From contig CAUEBO010000011.1 of NCBI GenBank assembly GCA_958454405.1, forward strand, positions 1 through 64,000: a stretch of 64,000 nt of DNA, in the 5' to 3' direction. The notes beneath the pieces were generated by a model. The model had not been told where the DNA came from, did not search any database, and worked only from the letters and a program-made list of their open reading frames with translations. Below, in pieces: positions 32,086 to 42,000 of the stretch; positions within the stretch are counted from its first letter, which is position 1, and each line of letters begins with the position of its first letter. This DNA is from an uncultured Eggerthellaceae bacterium (GTDB taxonomy: Bacteria; Actinomycetota; Coriobacteriia; Coriobacteriales; Eggerthellaceae). The translations under genes were made by a program, and so were the position numbers.

Positions 32086-33287
32086 ACGAGCCGGCATCCA
32101 AGGGGGAGGACCTGCAGCGCCCGGACGGCGCCGAGCCCGGCTTGAACGCGGCCCCCGACGCAGGGGGGCCGGCATCGGCTGCGCCGGGGGCCGTGCCGTC
32201 CCGCACCGAGACGCGCATGACGGAGACCGGCCCGCTGCATCGTCTGGACGGCACGCTCGCGATGCGCGGATGGGCCACGTCGCTCGTGCGCTCCTACGAT
32301 CGCACGCGCATCAAGGCGCCCCGGCACCGCATCAAGGAATGGGACTACTACCTGGTGAACGACGACGAGTACGCCGTGGCGCTCACCCTGTCCGACCTGG
32401 GCTACGTCGGTTTGGTTTCGGCGTCCATCATGGATCTGGTCCAGGGGGTCTCGCATACGGTGAGCGTGGTAACGCCCCTGCCGCTCGGCCGGTTCGGCTT
32501 GCCGGCCGACTCCTCGTCCGGCGTCTCGTCGTTCCAGAACGGCCGCGTGTCGTTCCGCTTCGAAGTCGCGGAGGGGAGGCGCAGCCTCAAGGCCCGCTTC
32601 GCGCGCTTCGATGGCAAGGACGACCTCTCGTTCGAAGCCGTGCTGGACGAGGAGCCCCGCGACTCCATGGTCATCGTGACGCCCTGGAGCGAGGATCCGA
32701 GCGCCTTCTACTACAACCAGAAGATCGTGGCCATGCGCGCCCGCGGCAGCTTCAAGAAAGGCGTGCTGGTGCACGGGTTCAACCCGCAGAATTCGTTCGG
32801 CCTGCTCGATTGGGGCCGCGGGGTGTGGACGCGCGACAACACCTGGTACTGGGCCGTGGCCCAGGGGTGGCAGGGCCCGCGCGGCCAGGACGGCCGCGGC
32901 GCGCATCGCTTCGGCCTCAACCTGGGATACGGTTTCGGCGACACGTCGGCGGCATCGGAGAACATGGTGTTCGTGGACGGCGTGGCGCACAAGCTCCATC
33001 GCGTCGATTTCGGCATTCCCGAGAAGCCCGGCGCGGCGAGGGCCAGGAAGACGGCCGACCGCTACGACCTCATGCGACCCTGGCACATGACCGACGACGA
33101 GGGGCGCCTCGACCTCGTGTTCACCCCGCTGCTCGATCGCGTCGACTGGATGGACTACAAGCTGGTCCAATCCGACCAGCACCAGGTGTTCGGCTCCTTC
33201 GACGGAACGGTCGTCCTCGACGGGCACCGCCCGTTCGCCGTGTCGAACCTCGTCGGCTCCGCCGAAGTCATCCACAACGTGTACTGA
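32082..33287 (+). CDS. DUF2804 family protein
   Basis: A 401-residue protein matching the DUF2804 family, whose fold recalls carotenoid 1,2-hydratase/tocopherol-cyclase-type beta barrels. Recognisable segments are KEWDYYLVNDDEYAVALTLS, SMVIVTPW, FYYNQKIVAMRARG and FGLLDWGRGVWTRDNTWYWA. The first 45 residues are disordered and Pro/Ala-rich. Biochemical role unknown; no signal peptide. GTG start overlapping mscS. Large bidirectional hairpins follow. Confidence 0.8.
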   Translation: MNEPASKGEDLQRPDGAEPGLNAAPDAGGPASAAPGAVPSRTETRMTETGPLHRLDGTLAMRGWATSLVRSYDRTRIKAPRHRIKEWDYYLVNDDEYAVALTLSDLGYVGLVSASIMDLVQGVSHTVSVVTPLPLGRFGLPADSSSGVSSFQNGRVSFRFEVAEGRRSLKARFARFDGKDDLSFEAVLDEEPRDSMVIVTPWSEDPSAFYYNQKIVAMRARGSFKKGVLVHGFNPQNSFGLLDWGRGVWTRDNTWYWAVAQGWQGPRGQDGRGAHRFGLNLGYGFGDTSAASENMVFVDGVAHKLHRVDFGIPEKPGAARARKTADRYDLMRPWHMTDDEGRLDLVFTPLLDRVDWMDYKLVQSDQHQVFGSFDGTVVLDGHRPFAVSNLVGSAEVIHNVY

Positions 33288-33327
33288 GTCCTGTCCGACT
33301 GGCCCGTTCCGCCCGTTTCGCGAGACG

Positions 33328-33384
33328 CGTCTTCGCCCGGAAAACACGCTTCGTGCGCTGAAGCGTGTCCTCCGGGCGAAGACG
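33328..33384 (+). terminator. Long hairpin after the DUF2804 gene
   Basis: Stem CGTCTTCGCCCGGA/TCCGGGCGAAGACG with inner stem ACACGCTTC/GAAGCGTGT and a small loop. No T-run, but between convergent genes. Confidence 0.65.
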
Positions 33385-33405
33385 TGCATCCGCAGCGCGC
33401 AAAAC

Positions 33406-33436
33406 GGCCCGGCAGGCAACCGTCGCCTGCCGGGCC
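33406..33436 (-). terminator. Terminator of the pilus operon
   Basis: Perfect 12-bp stem GGCCCGGCAGGC/GCCTGCCGGGCC; on the minus strand it is followed by TTTT (33401-33404). Confidence 0.8.
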
Positions 33437-33440
33437 GTCT

Positions 33441-33468
33441 GCCCCCGCGCCGCATGCGGCGCGGGGGC
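33441..33468. repeat. Perfect 28-base palindrome just after pilT
   Basis: GCCCCCGCGCCGC and its complement meeting at ATGC. It lies three bases beyond the pilT stop and would form a very stable hairpin in either transcript. Confidence 0.7.
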
Positions 33469-33471
33469 TTC

Positions 33472-34545
33472 CTACAGCCCTTCCGCCTCGAAGCGCTTCT
33501 CCAGCGCCTCCTGGTGGATGCTGTACTGCAGCGCCATCTCCTTGGCCACGCGGCCGCTTTTCACCAGGCCGAACAGGCTTTGGTCCATCGTGCGCATGCC
33601 TTCGGCGCCGCCGGCGGCTATCACGCTGTCTATCTGGTGGGTCTTCTCCTCGCGGATGAGGTTGCGGATGGCCGTGTTCGTGACCATGATCTCGAAGGCC
33701 GGCACCACTTCGCCGTCCACCGTGGGCACGAGCTGCTGCGACACGATGGCCTCCAGCACCATGGACAGCTGCATGCGGATCTGGCGCTGCTGCGAGGCGG
33801 GGAAGGCGTCGATGATGCGGTCGACCGTGCCGGCCGCGCCCGTGGTATGCAGGGTGCTGAACAGCAGCTGCGCCATCTCGGCGGCGGTCACGGCCGTGCC
33901 GATGGTCTCGTAGTCGCGCATCTCGCCCAGCAAGATGACGTCGGGGCTCTCGCGCATGGCCGAGCGCAGCGCCTCGCCGTACGTGGCGATGTCGGTGGGC
34001 ACCTCGCGCTGGGTGACGATGCAGCTGCCGTGCCGGTGCACGTACTCGATGGGGTCCTCCATGGTGATGATGTGGCCGGTGCGCTCATGGTTCAGCTTGT
34101 CGATGATGCACGCGAGCGTGGTGGACTTGCCCGCGCCTGCCGGGCCGGTGACCAGCACCAGGCCCTTCTGCAGCTTGGCCAGGCGCAGCACTTCGTCGGG
34201 GATGTGGAAGTCCTCCGCCTTCGGCAGCCCGAACGGGATGACGCGGATCACCGCGCCGAACGACCCGCGCTGGCGGAATATGTTCGCGCGGAAGCGCCCC
34301 ACGCCGGGAATGGCGAACGAGAAGTCGTCGTCGTGGTTGCCGTTGTCCAAGAAGCGCTGCATGCTGCGGCCGCTCACCTCGTAGATGACGCGCACGAACG
34401 TCTCGGTGTCGTCGGGCATGAGCGGTGCCGAGTCCAAGCGGATCTGCCGCCCGCTCACCTCGTAGGACAGCGGCAGGCCCGCAATGATGAAGATGTCGGA
34501 CGCCTTCGCATCCACCATCTCTCGCAGCAGCTCTTCAAGTTTCAT
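33472..34545 (-). CDS. pilT: Type IV pilus retraction-type ATPase PilT
   Basis: A 357-residue hexameric secretion ATPase. Walker A is TGPAGAGKSTTLA, Walker B SPDVILLGEMRD, with a His box FSTLHTTGAAGTVDRII. The PilT hallmark AIRNLIREEKTHQ is present in the C-terminal part. Last gene of a minus-strand cluster of pilin-like genes. No PilB-type assembly ATPase is in the cluster, so this protein may drive both extension and retraction or a PilB lies elsewhere. Confidence 0.93.
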   Translation of the reverse strand: MKLEELLREMVDAKASDIFIIAGLPLSYEVSGRQIRLDSAPLMPDDTETFVRVIYEVSGRSMQRFLDNGNHDDDFSFAIPGVGRFRANIFRQRGSFGAVIRVIPFGLPKAEDFHIPDEVLRLAKLQKGLVLVTGPAGAGKSTTLACIIDKLNHERTGHIITMEDPIEYVHRHGSCIVTQREVPTDIATYGEALRSAMRESPDVILLGEMRDYETIGTAVTAAEMAQLLFSTLHTTGAAGTVDRIIDAFPASQQRQIRMQLSMVLEAIVSQQLVPTVDGEVVPAFEIMVTNTAIRNLIREEKTHQIDSVIAAGGAEGMRTMDQSLFGLVKSGRVAKEMALQYSIHQEALEKRFEAEGL

Positions 34546-34555
34546 CTCGTTGCTC

Positions 34556-35023
34556 CTATCGTGTTTGCGCGGCGCCCGGCCAAAGCGTTTCGCCCGCGTT
34601 CTGCTCCGTCCAAAGCGTCGTCGCCTTCCAAGCCGTTACCGCATACGTCGCATCCGCCTGTATGTCCAGCTCGACAGAGAGCGTCCGCCCGCTGTCGGCG
34701 GTGAATTCCGCTCGAACCGTCGATCCATCGCGCGCGGCGCCCGCCGGCAGCGCCGCGTCGACGGCCGCAAGCGCCTCCTCCAGCCCGCCTCCCGAGGCGC
34801 GCACGGGGGCGAGCGCCGCGTCGATGCGGGCGGTGAACTCCTGGGCCGCGCGCTCGTTGGCGTACGTGTCCTCGGTGAACTCCGCCTGCCGTTCGGCTGC
34901 GGCGTACGTGGCCTGCGCCGTCGTTATCGAAAGCACGGCCATGACGGCCAGGCACAGGATGATGACGAGGGCGAACAGGCTGATGGGCCCGATGCGCACC
35001 GACCCGCGTCCGCGCGTGCTCAT
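34556..35023 (-). CDS. Pilin-like membrane protein (155 residues)
   Basis: Short basic N-terminus then one membrane helix (ISLFALVIILCLAVMAVLSI, residues 13-32) and an extracytoplasmic domain: the build of a minor pilin or pilus accessory protein. No classic G-FTLIE prepilin cleavage site. Its ATG overlaps the stop of the upstream gene (ATGA). Function by context only. Confidence 0.65.
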   Translation of the reverse strand: MSTRGRGSVRIGPISLFALVIILCLAVMAVLSITTAQATYAAAERQAEFTEDTYANERAAQEFTARIDAALAPVRASGGGLEEALAAVDAALPAGAARDGSTVRAEFTADSGRTLSVELDIQADATYAVTAWKATTLWTEQNAGETLWPGAAQTR

Positions 35024-35523
35024 GCGGCATCGCCTCCTTCGGCCGTCGCGCCGTCGTCGGCCGGCGAGCCCGCCGCTGCAACCGACGCGCCGTCGCTCAC
35101 GTAGCGCGCCGTTTCAAGCCGGTAGACGGCCTCCCCGTCGCAGGTCACGGTGATGTCCGCGCGGTACAGCGTGCCGCCTTCGGTGCGCTCGGGCGTCACG
35201 TCGCTCGATACCAGGTAGGCATCTTCGGCCTCGGCCGAGGCCGGCTCGCCGCCGTCGCCGTCGAACGTGGCGGTCGTCGACCCCGCCTGCGGCGCGGCTG
35301 CGAACTCCTCCGCCGCGTTCGACGCCAGCAGCACGGCTTGGGTCAGCTGGCGCTCCTCCGCGCCGCGGACGTGCGCCGCGCCGAACAGCTGCATGAACAC
35401 CGCGAGCGCGAACGCCAGAAACGCCAGCAGCACGAGCGACTCCACGACGAACGCGGTGCCGTGCCAGGCGGTGTCGGCTCCTCTGCCGGCTGCGAGCAGG
35501 GTTTCCGCGCGCTTCTTCGCCAT
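35020..35523 (-). CDS. Pilin-like membrane protein (167 residues)
   Basis: One membrane helix at residues 25-47 (AFVVESLVLLAFLAFALAVF, with V-E at the start like a pilin helix with Glu5) and an extracytoplasmic domain ending in an Ala/Gly-rich acidic tail. Overlaps the next gene. Likely a minor pseudopilin. Confidence 0.65.
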   Translation of the reverse strand: MAKKRAETLLAAGRGADTAWHGTAFVVESLVLLAFLAFALAVFMQLFGAAHVRGAEERQLTQAVLLASNAAEEFAAAPQAGSTTATFDGDGGEPASAEAEDAYLVSSDVTPERTEGGTLYRADITVTCDGEAVYRLETARYVSDGASVAAAGSPADDGATAEGGDAA

Positions 35524-35524
35524 G

Positions 35525-36067
35525 CTAGGCGCCTCCCCTCACGCTGCGCAGCGCCACCTGCACGCTGCCGTCGTCCGTATCCACGGTGAGCAGTCCGTCT
35601 TCGTAAGAGAACGAGAAGCGCTGCGATTCCACGATGGGAGTGGCCTTCTCCGGCGTGTAGGCCGCGTCGGCCAGCGCGTACTCCTGCACGATGGAGCCCT
35701 GGTAGGCGTAGATGCGCGTTTCGAACGTGCCGTTGTCCAGGCGCTCGGTCAACACGAGCGAGCGGCCTTCGGGCCCTTGGCCCGCGCCCACCGCGTCCAC
35801 GGCGTCGGCCGCGCGCACGCTGTTCGCGATGAGGCCCGTGGCAAGCCGTGACGTGTCGGCCTGCTCGCGCACGTCCACGAGCGCGCGGTACAGGCCCGTG
35901 CCCGCCATGATGGCTATGAGCAGGGCAACGATGAACAGGGCGAACAGCAGCACGGTGAACAGCCGGCCGAAGTTCTGGCCGCCTTCGTCGCGCTGGGCGA
36001 CGCCTCTGCTCGTCAAAGCCTCCATAACGGAATCCTCGTCCTGCCCGGAAGGGCGCTCGCCCGTCAT
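35525..36067 (-). CDS. DUF4860-like pilus operon protein (180 residues)
   Basis: About 32 cytoplasmic residues, a membrane helix (LFTVLLFALFIVALLIAIMA), then a beta-rich domain with a repeated pattern of short strands ending VQVALRSVRGGA. Matches the DUF4860 type found in actinobacterial pilus clusters, by eye. ATG at 36067 overlaps the preceding stop (ATGA), so translation is coupled. Confidence 0.65.
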   Translation of the reverse strand: MTGERPSGQDEDSVMEALTSRGVAQRDEGGQNFGRLFTVLLFALFIVALLIAIMAGTGLYRALVDVREQADTSRLATGLIANSVRAADAVDAVGAGQGPEGRSLVLTERLDNGTFETRIYAYQGSIVQEYALADAAYTPEKATPIVESQRFSFSYEDGLLTVDTDDGSVQVALRSVRGGA

Positions 36068-36390
36068 CGCGGAACCACCACGACGCTCGGCATGATGTTC
36101 TCGGCGAACACCTCGTAGGTTATCACGTAGTCGCTGCGGTTCACCCGCAGGCCGTACTCGTCTTCCAGGTGCTCGAGCGAGGAAGGGTAGGATCCTTCGA
36201 TGGCGCAGCACTGCTTCGCGCTGTCCAGGATGGCGTTGCGCACGGAGACGGCACCCTGCTCGCGCAGGTTCTGGTTGACGGCTCCCGCCGCGAACCAGCC
36301 TCCCACGAGAAGCACGGCCGCCAGCGCGAGCGCGACGAGCTTCGCGCGGCTTGTGCGCTTCCGTTGTTCTGTCGAACGCTCGTGGTACAT
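36064..36390 (-). CDS. Pseudopilin-like protein (108 residues)
   Basis: Basic N-terminus, membrane helix LVALALAAVLLVGGWFAAGA, then NAILDSAKQCCAIEGSYPSSLEHLEDEYGL, which resembles the GspG/type II pseudopilin pattern of a long helix followed by YPxSLxxLxxxYG. Probably the main pilin-like subunit. It lacks a recognisable prepilin-peptidase motif. Confidence 0.68.
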   Translation of the reverse strand: MYHERSTEQRKRTSRAKLVALALAAVLLVGGWFAAGAVNQNLREQGAVSVRNAILDSAKQCCAIEGSYPSSLEHLEDEYGLRVNRSDYVITYEVFAENIMPSVVVVPR

Positions 36391-36400
36391 GCGCGCCGCC

Positions 36401-37453
36401 TTAGCCTATCGATCCCATGATGCCGATGAGCGGCAGCATGACCGAAACGAGCGTGGCCCCCACGGCCACGGTGAGGAACGCGGCCAGCGCCGGCTCCACG
36501 CCGTCCACCAGGCGGTCCATCTTCACGATGGCGTCGTTGAAGAATGTGAGCGACAGCCGGCCCAGCACGTCCTCCACGCTGCCCGAGCGGGCCCCGATGG
36601 TGAGCATGCGCGCGTACACCGGCTCGAACACGCCGCTTTCGGACACGGCCTGCGCCAGGCTCTTCGGCGCCGACAGGTCGAGCATGGCCTCGCGGGCCCC
36701 TTCCAGCCGCTGCCTGAGGGGGCGGTGGTCCACCATGGACACGGCCTCCTTCATGGCGGCATCGGTGTCGATGCCCGACGCCACGTAGGTTGCAAGCGCC
36801 GACGTGAAGCGGCTCAGGGCCAGCTGGTACATGGTGTTGCGCGTGAACGGCAGCTTCTCGGCCAGGCGCATGATGCTGCGGCGCCCGCCCTCGCTGCGCA
36901 TGGCCACGGCCATGACGAGCACGACGACCGTGCATATGAGCGTGACGGCCAGGGCCGCCCAGCCGATGCCGATGGACGCGCCCACCGTGTTGAACGACCC
37001 GGCTGCCAGGCTTCCCGACAGGCTCTCGTACACGTTCACGAACACGGGCAGGATCACGGCCACGGTGAAGGCCAGGATGACGGACATGACGCACAGCAGG
37101 GCGGCGGGGTAGACGATGCTCGAGCGCATCTTCGCGAACAGGCGGCTTTCCTCGTCGTAGTACACGGCCAGCGTGCGCAGCGTGGGCTCGAGCCGTCCCG
37201 ACACCTCGCCCACGGCCACCATGTCCACCAGGTAGCGCGGGAAGCACCCTGAATTCTCCAGCGCGCTGGCCAGCCGCTCGCCGCCGATGAGCCGCCCGTA
37301 TACGGCATCGCACGCGCGCTTGAAGGGGCCGTCCTCCATGTTGTCGCCCAGCAGGCTCACCGCTTCGTCGGTTTGGATGCCGGCGGCCAGCATGATGGCG
37401 ACGCTTTCGCAGAACGCGCTTACGGCGCTGCTCTCGAGCACGGTAGTGGCCAT
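36401..37453 (-). CDS. Type II secretion/type IV pilus inner-membrane protein (GspF/PilC)
   Basis: A 350-residue platform protein with two repeated GspF domains. The first has the pattern ALENSGCFPRYLVDMVAVGE near residue 86 and the second ESGVFEPVYARMLTIGARSG near residue 273, with three membrane helices (about residues 126-150, 175-197 and 325-348). Start at ATG 37453, with AAGGAG 11 bases upstream. Works with the PilT ATPase downstream. Confidence 0.9.
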   Translation of the reverse strand: MATTVLESSAVSAFCESVAIMLAAGIQTDEAVSLLGDNMEDGPFKRACDAVYGRLIGGERLASALENSGCFPRYLVDMVAVGEVSGRLEPTLRTLAVYYDEESRLFAKMRSSIVYPAALLCVMSVILAFTVAVILPVFVNVYESLSGSLAAGSFNTVGASIGIGWAALAVTLICTVVVLVMAVAMRSEGGRRSIMRLAEKLPFTRNTMYQLALSRFTSALATYVASGIDTDAAMKEAVSMVDHRPLRQRLEGAREAMLDLSAPKSLAQAVSESGVFEPVYARMLTIGARSGSVEDVLGRLSLTFFNDAIVKMDRLVDGVEPALAAFLTVAVGATLVSVMLPLIGIMGSIG

Positions 37454-37507
37454 AGTCTCATTCGCTCCTTGTCCGACGCGGCGCCCGCCATTCGCGGGAC
37501 GCCGCAT

Positions 37508-38497
37508 TCAGTACGTGTACCGGTCAGTGTATTCCTTCGCGTCGCCCACGTAGCGCTCCGAGCCGCCGGCGGCGGCGAACGTCAGGTCGATGCGCGTCCA
37601 TGTTTCGGGGTCGACGCTCACCTGCACGCTCTTCCAGCTCCCATCAAGATATACCATATTCCAAGCATGGTAAATATTGTCAGGGGAAACGTATCCGGTG
37701 ATAATCTTCGTCGGAATTCCCTGGCTGCGCAGCATGGCCGCGCCCAAGCTCACGTAGTCGAAGCAGATGCCCGAGCCCTCTGCCAGCGTGGCGTCCGGGT
37801 CGGGCACGTAGCCCGTCGCGTCGGCCAGCCGTTCCGCCTTCGCGGTGTCGTAGGCTATGTTCTGGGCGATCCACGTGTAGATGCTGCGCAGCACGTCGCC
37901 CTGGTTCTGGGCGCCGGCGGACAGCTCGTCGGCCTTCGCCACGCAGGCGCTGTCCGCGTCGTAGTCGCAGTAGACGTTGGGGCGCAGGAACGGCTCGAAC
38001 TCGCTTGCTAGCTCCACGTCCACGGAAACGCTGTTGACGGCCACGTAGCTGCTGCCGCTCGTGTTCTGCATGACCTGGACGTCGTAGGAGCCGTTCCCCA
38101 TGTTGAGGGGTGCCGAGATGGGCGCGCCGTCGCCGGGTAGATCGTAGTTGTACTGCGCGCCGTCTTTGGTGATCAGGAGTTTCATGCGGCTGGAGTTCTG
38201 CGCCGAGGCCGCCACGTAGCCCAGCGACGCGTTCGAGACGTCGATCATGCTGTCGTGGTCGGACACGGCGGCGCCGGCATCGAAGGGCGACGTTGCCAGG
38301 GGCGGGCGCTCGAACGCGGGGCCGCTCGTGGAGTCCCCCGCCGTTTCCGGGGCGCCCTTCGATGCCGCATCGGCGCTCGACTCGCCGCATCCCGGCAGCG
38401 CGACCAGCGCGAAAAGCAAGATCGACGCAAGGGCAGCGGCGAGCGTGCGGCGCATGGTCGTCGCGCGGCAGGCTCTGCTTGCGCCGGGGCGTTTCAC
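37508..38497 (-). CDS. Transglutaminase-like lipoprotein
   Basis: First gene of the pilus cluster. A signal peptide ends in a lipobox (LVALPGC), so it is lipid-anchored outside. The transglutaminase-like core has Cys in GSGICFDYVSLGAAMLRSQG, His in YHAWNMVYLDG and Asp in TRIDLTFA. Members can be proteases, cross-linkers or peptidases. A cleavage or crosslinking role on the pilins encoded next to it is possible but unproven. GTG at 38497 has GAAGGA upstream; an ATG 42 bases later is an alternative start. Confidence 0.82.
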   Translation of the reverse strand: MKRPGASRACRATTMRRTLAAALASILLFALVALPGCGESSADAASKGAPETAGDSTSGPAFERPPLATSPFDAGAAVSDHDSMIDVSNASLGYVAASAQNSSRMKLLITKDGAQYNYDLPGDGAPISAPLNMGNGSYDVQVMQNTSGSSYVAVNSVSVDVELASEFEPFLRPNVYCDYDADSACVAKADELSAGAQNQGDVLRSIYTWIAQNIAYDTAKAERLADATGYVPDPDATLAEGSGICFDYVSLGAAMLRSQGIPTKIITGYVSPDNIYHAWNMVYLDGSWKSVQVSVDPETWTRIDLTFAAAGGSERYVGDAKEYTDRYTY

Positions 38498-38939
38498 GGA
38501 CGGTCCTTCGGTCGGGCTCGGTCGGGGCTTCGAGCGGGTGGCAGGGCCCCTCGCTCGCGACCATTATAGCGTGTCGCAAACCGGCCTTCCCGGTGCTTTC
38601 CGCGCGTCCACATCTGCTTCCCCGGGGCTTCCGAGGGCGCGCGGGGCGTCGACTCGAGCGGTTGTTTTGCCTTCGAGAGCGGCGTGAAACGCGGTGCGGC
38701 CGGCCGGTCGTTTCAACAATCGGTTGAAACGACCCGAATCGAGATCGACCATCTTCACAAATGCGGGCGTTTCAACAGCATATTTGTAGAAACGGGTTGA
38801 AAACGACCATCGGACAAACAGCAGGGGGTTATAAATGCAACTGCCCCTATGGTAAGATGACCATTGGATTGCGCCGCCCATTGAGCGATGCATTCTACCA
38901 CGTCAGCAACGTAAAACGGCATGCCAGGAAACGTATGAG
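38498..38939. promoter_or_regulatory. Divergent region upstream of the giant surface protein
   Basis: About 440 non-coding bases. A perfect hairpin GTTTCAAC-aatcg-GTTGAAAC lies at 38710-38730. GTTTCAA/TTGAA motifs recur to about 38805 and CGACCAT occurs at about 38746 and 38799, suggesting operator sites. A TATAAA near 38831 and TAAGAT near 38853 are candidate -10 boxes. Not resolved further. Confidence 0.4.
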
Positions 38940-39004
38940 CGAATCAAATGGGAAAGCGCCCGAAAGGGCGGGCGATGCCTTGTAGGCACAGCCAAAAGGA
39001 TTCG
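38940..39004 (+). promoter_or_regulatory. Structured 5' leader (candidate riboswitch) of the surface protein gene
   Basis: A three-way junction can be drawn: closing stem CGAATC (38940-38945)/GATTCG (38999-39004), a GNRA-capped hairpin GCCC-GAAA-GGGC (38958-38969) and a hairpin TGCC-TTGTA-GGCA (38976-38988). The closing stem takes in the end of the ribosome binding site AAAAGGA (38994-39000), so folding should block translation. The shape (short closing stem, one GAAA-capped arm, one receptor-like arm) resembles the c-di-GMP-I riboswitch, but its conserved GGCAAACC and GACGCAAAGCC blocks are not found. Confidence 0.4.
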
Positions 39005-39013
39005 GTGATACGG

Positions 39014-42000
39014 ATGAGCATGTTGGAAAAACTTTGCGATGCAAGGAACGCGTTCGAGGGCAAGGCGCTGGCCGTCTTCATGTCCTTGGTGCTGGCGTTC
39101 TCTTTCACGAGCTTCGCTTCTTTGGCGAACGCGGTCGAGGGCGACTCGTCTTCAGACGCTTCTGAAACGCTGGCTGGCGAGCAGTCGGAGGGTGTGGGCG
39201 ACGAAACCACGGGATCCGTGCAGCAGGACGGATCTTCGACGGCTGCTTCGTCCGATGCGTCCGATGCGCCCGATGCGCCCGATGCGTCTGAAATCCCTCA
39301 ACAGAACAACGCGCCCTCCGCCGATCTCCCCACTGCCGAGCCCGGTGTGGCCGTCGTCGGCGTCGAGCTCGATCATGCGTACCTCGTCGTTGCCGAGCAG
39401 GAGATAGCGCTGCCTCTGACGTCGTTCAAGACGCCCTTCGACAAGGATCTCGCGTTTCAGGCCAAGCCGGACAGCGGTTACGAAATCGACAGCGTGGTGG
39501 TGAAAAACAAGGCTGACGGCACCGAGGAGGCGGTGGAGCCTCAAGCGGACGGCTCGTACGTGCTCGCGGCCTCCGAGGTGAGCAGCAATCTCGTCATCAA
39601 GCCGACGACGAAGCCGGCAGCCGAAGAGGGCGCGGTCGGAGGCGCCGAAAACACTCTTGCGAACGCGGGCGGGAACGGGCAGGCCGACGAATCCGCGCCA
39701 TCCGAGAACTCGGCATCCGGAGCGAACGCCAATGCAGCCATGCCGTTCGGTGCGAGCAGAGTTTTTGAAGCTGCTGCGGCCAACATCCCCACCGAGCTTG
39801 CGGTCGAGCCGGCGTCTCTCGAGCTGAATGCAGGCACGTCGGGCAAGCTCAAAGCCGTTGTCGAGCCGGCAGGCTCCGACGGCAACGTTGTTTGGACGTC
39901 GAGCAACGAGAACGTGGCGAAGGTGCTCGAAGACGGCACGGTCAAAGCGCTGTCGGGTGGCACGGTCACGATCACGGCTCGCTCGGTCGCCAACCCGGCT
40001 CTGGCGAACGTGTCGGTTGTCACGGTGGTCGATGCGCGCACGGTGACGTTTTGGACCGGGACGGGCGAAGGTGAGATAACGAGCCTTGCAACGCCGACGA
40101 CGGCGGGATCCACCATACTCATGCCCGAACTTCCCGACGGTGCCGTGAACAATTGGCCGAAGGACAGGGTGTTCGTCGGCTGGAGCGTCGATAAAGATGC
40201 CGTTGCTTCGGGCGGCAAAGACCATTACACGAAGCCCGTCTTTGCTCCGGGGTCGTCCTATACCGTGCCTTCCGGCTCGGGCAACGTCAAGCTCTTCGCG
40301 ATCTACTCGGCGCAGAACATCGGCGCGCAATTCTATCTGCGAATCGACGGGCAGTTCCCGGCAGAGCCGCAGGGGCATAACAACTCCGGCTACGTTTCGG
40401 TCGGGTGGGTCAACAACGCCATCAAGATCGGGAAGTTCGTGACCGACACCACCGGAGCGGCGGTGAGCGCCAACCTTTCCGCAACGCCGAGCGATGCCAT
40501 GGTGAAGCAGGCGTGCGCGAACAATCAGAAGCTGAGTTTCGATCCCGAGACCCAGACCGTTGTCTGGTACGTCATCAAGAACGAGGGAACGTGGCACGTC
40601 GACGGCGCTATTCGCAACAAGGCCTCCGTCGTGCTGGCCTACAATCCCAACATTCCCGCCGGCGAGACGCTGAAGGGCAATTTCCCCAACACGAAGGCGT
40701 ATTCCGCAGGAGCCACGGTAACGGTCGAGAATGGGAAAGCCGATTGGCGCGCCGGCTACGCGTTCAAGGAATGGAATACCGCATCCGACGGCTCCGGCAC
40801 CTCTTACCAGGGCGGTTATTCGATCACGTTGAACGAGTCGAAAACGCTCTACGCTATTTGGACGCCGAAGGACGGGACGAACTACCGCGTCCAAGACTAC
40901 TTGCAGAATCCTGACGGCTCATGGCCGGACGAGCCGTCGTACTCCACGTCGGCAAGCGGGAAAACGGGAGCGACGGTGCACGCCGACACGACGAAGTCGT
41001 ACACCGGCTACACGTTCGACGCCGGCAATGACAAGAACGTGCTGACCGGTTCGGTGGCCGGCGACGGTTCTCTTGTGTTGAAGAGGTACTACGCGATCAA
41101 CACCTGCAAGGTGACGTACCTTCCGGGCGATCACGGCGCATTCGAGCCGGCTGCTTACGAGGCCCTGTTCGGCACCGAGACGCCGAAGTTCCAAGGGCAG
41201 ACCGACGACAACGGCAAGCCGAAGGGCGAGTCGGGCTACAACTTTGCCGGGTGGGCCCCGGACGTCTCTCCCACGGTGCAGGCCGAGACGACCGAGTACG
41301 TGGCCCAGTGGACGAAGAAGCCGGTCATCAACGTGCTGGTGAAAAGTGAGGACAAGACGGTCGTGTACGATGGCACCGAGCATGTGGTCAGCGTCGCCTC
41401 CGAGAATCTCGTGTACGAGGGCCTGCCTGAAGGCTACCGCATCCAGAATCTGAGCGCTTCCGGCCGCGGGACCGAAGCGGGCGTGTACGACATAGCCATT
41501 GACGGCACCCCGGTCGTTTTGGACGACAAGGGCGTGGACGTCACCGATCAGTTCGTCATCGCGCGCGACAAGAACAAGCTCACGGTGGAGCAGGCTCCGC
41601 TCACCATCACCGCTCCCACCAAAGAGAAGGTGTACGACGGAACGCCGCTTACGTTCGACCTGGGCGACATCGTCGAAGGTTCGGGCCTTGTCGAGGGATT
41701 GGTCGACGGCCATCATCTGGCAGGCATCGACGTGTTCGGTTCCATCACCGATGTCGGCACTGCCGATTCTTCCGTTCTGCAGGCTGTTGTCACGAGCGGC
41801 ACGGAGAACGTGACGCGCAACTACCGCATTGTCTACAAGCCCGGCACGCTGACGGTGAAGGAGTTCGCCGGGGCCATTAAGGCGACCACCGTAGGCGGCG
41901 AGTACACGTACGACGGGGAGGCCCATGGGGCAACCGTGAACGTGAGCGAGCTGCCGGCGGGCTACACGTTGGTGACCGCCTCGTCGAACGCCAGTGCAAC

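Noticed and set aside
31365..33455. Long minus-strand frame across mscS and the DUF2804 gene
   Set aside because: Overlaps two well-supported genes and has no recognisable domain or start.
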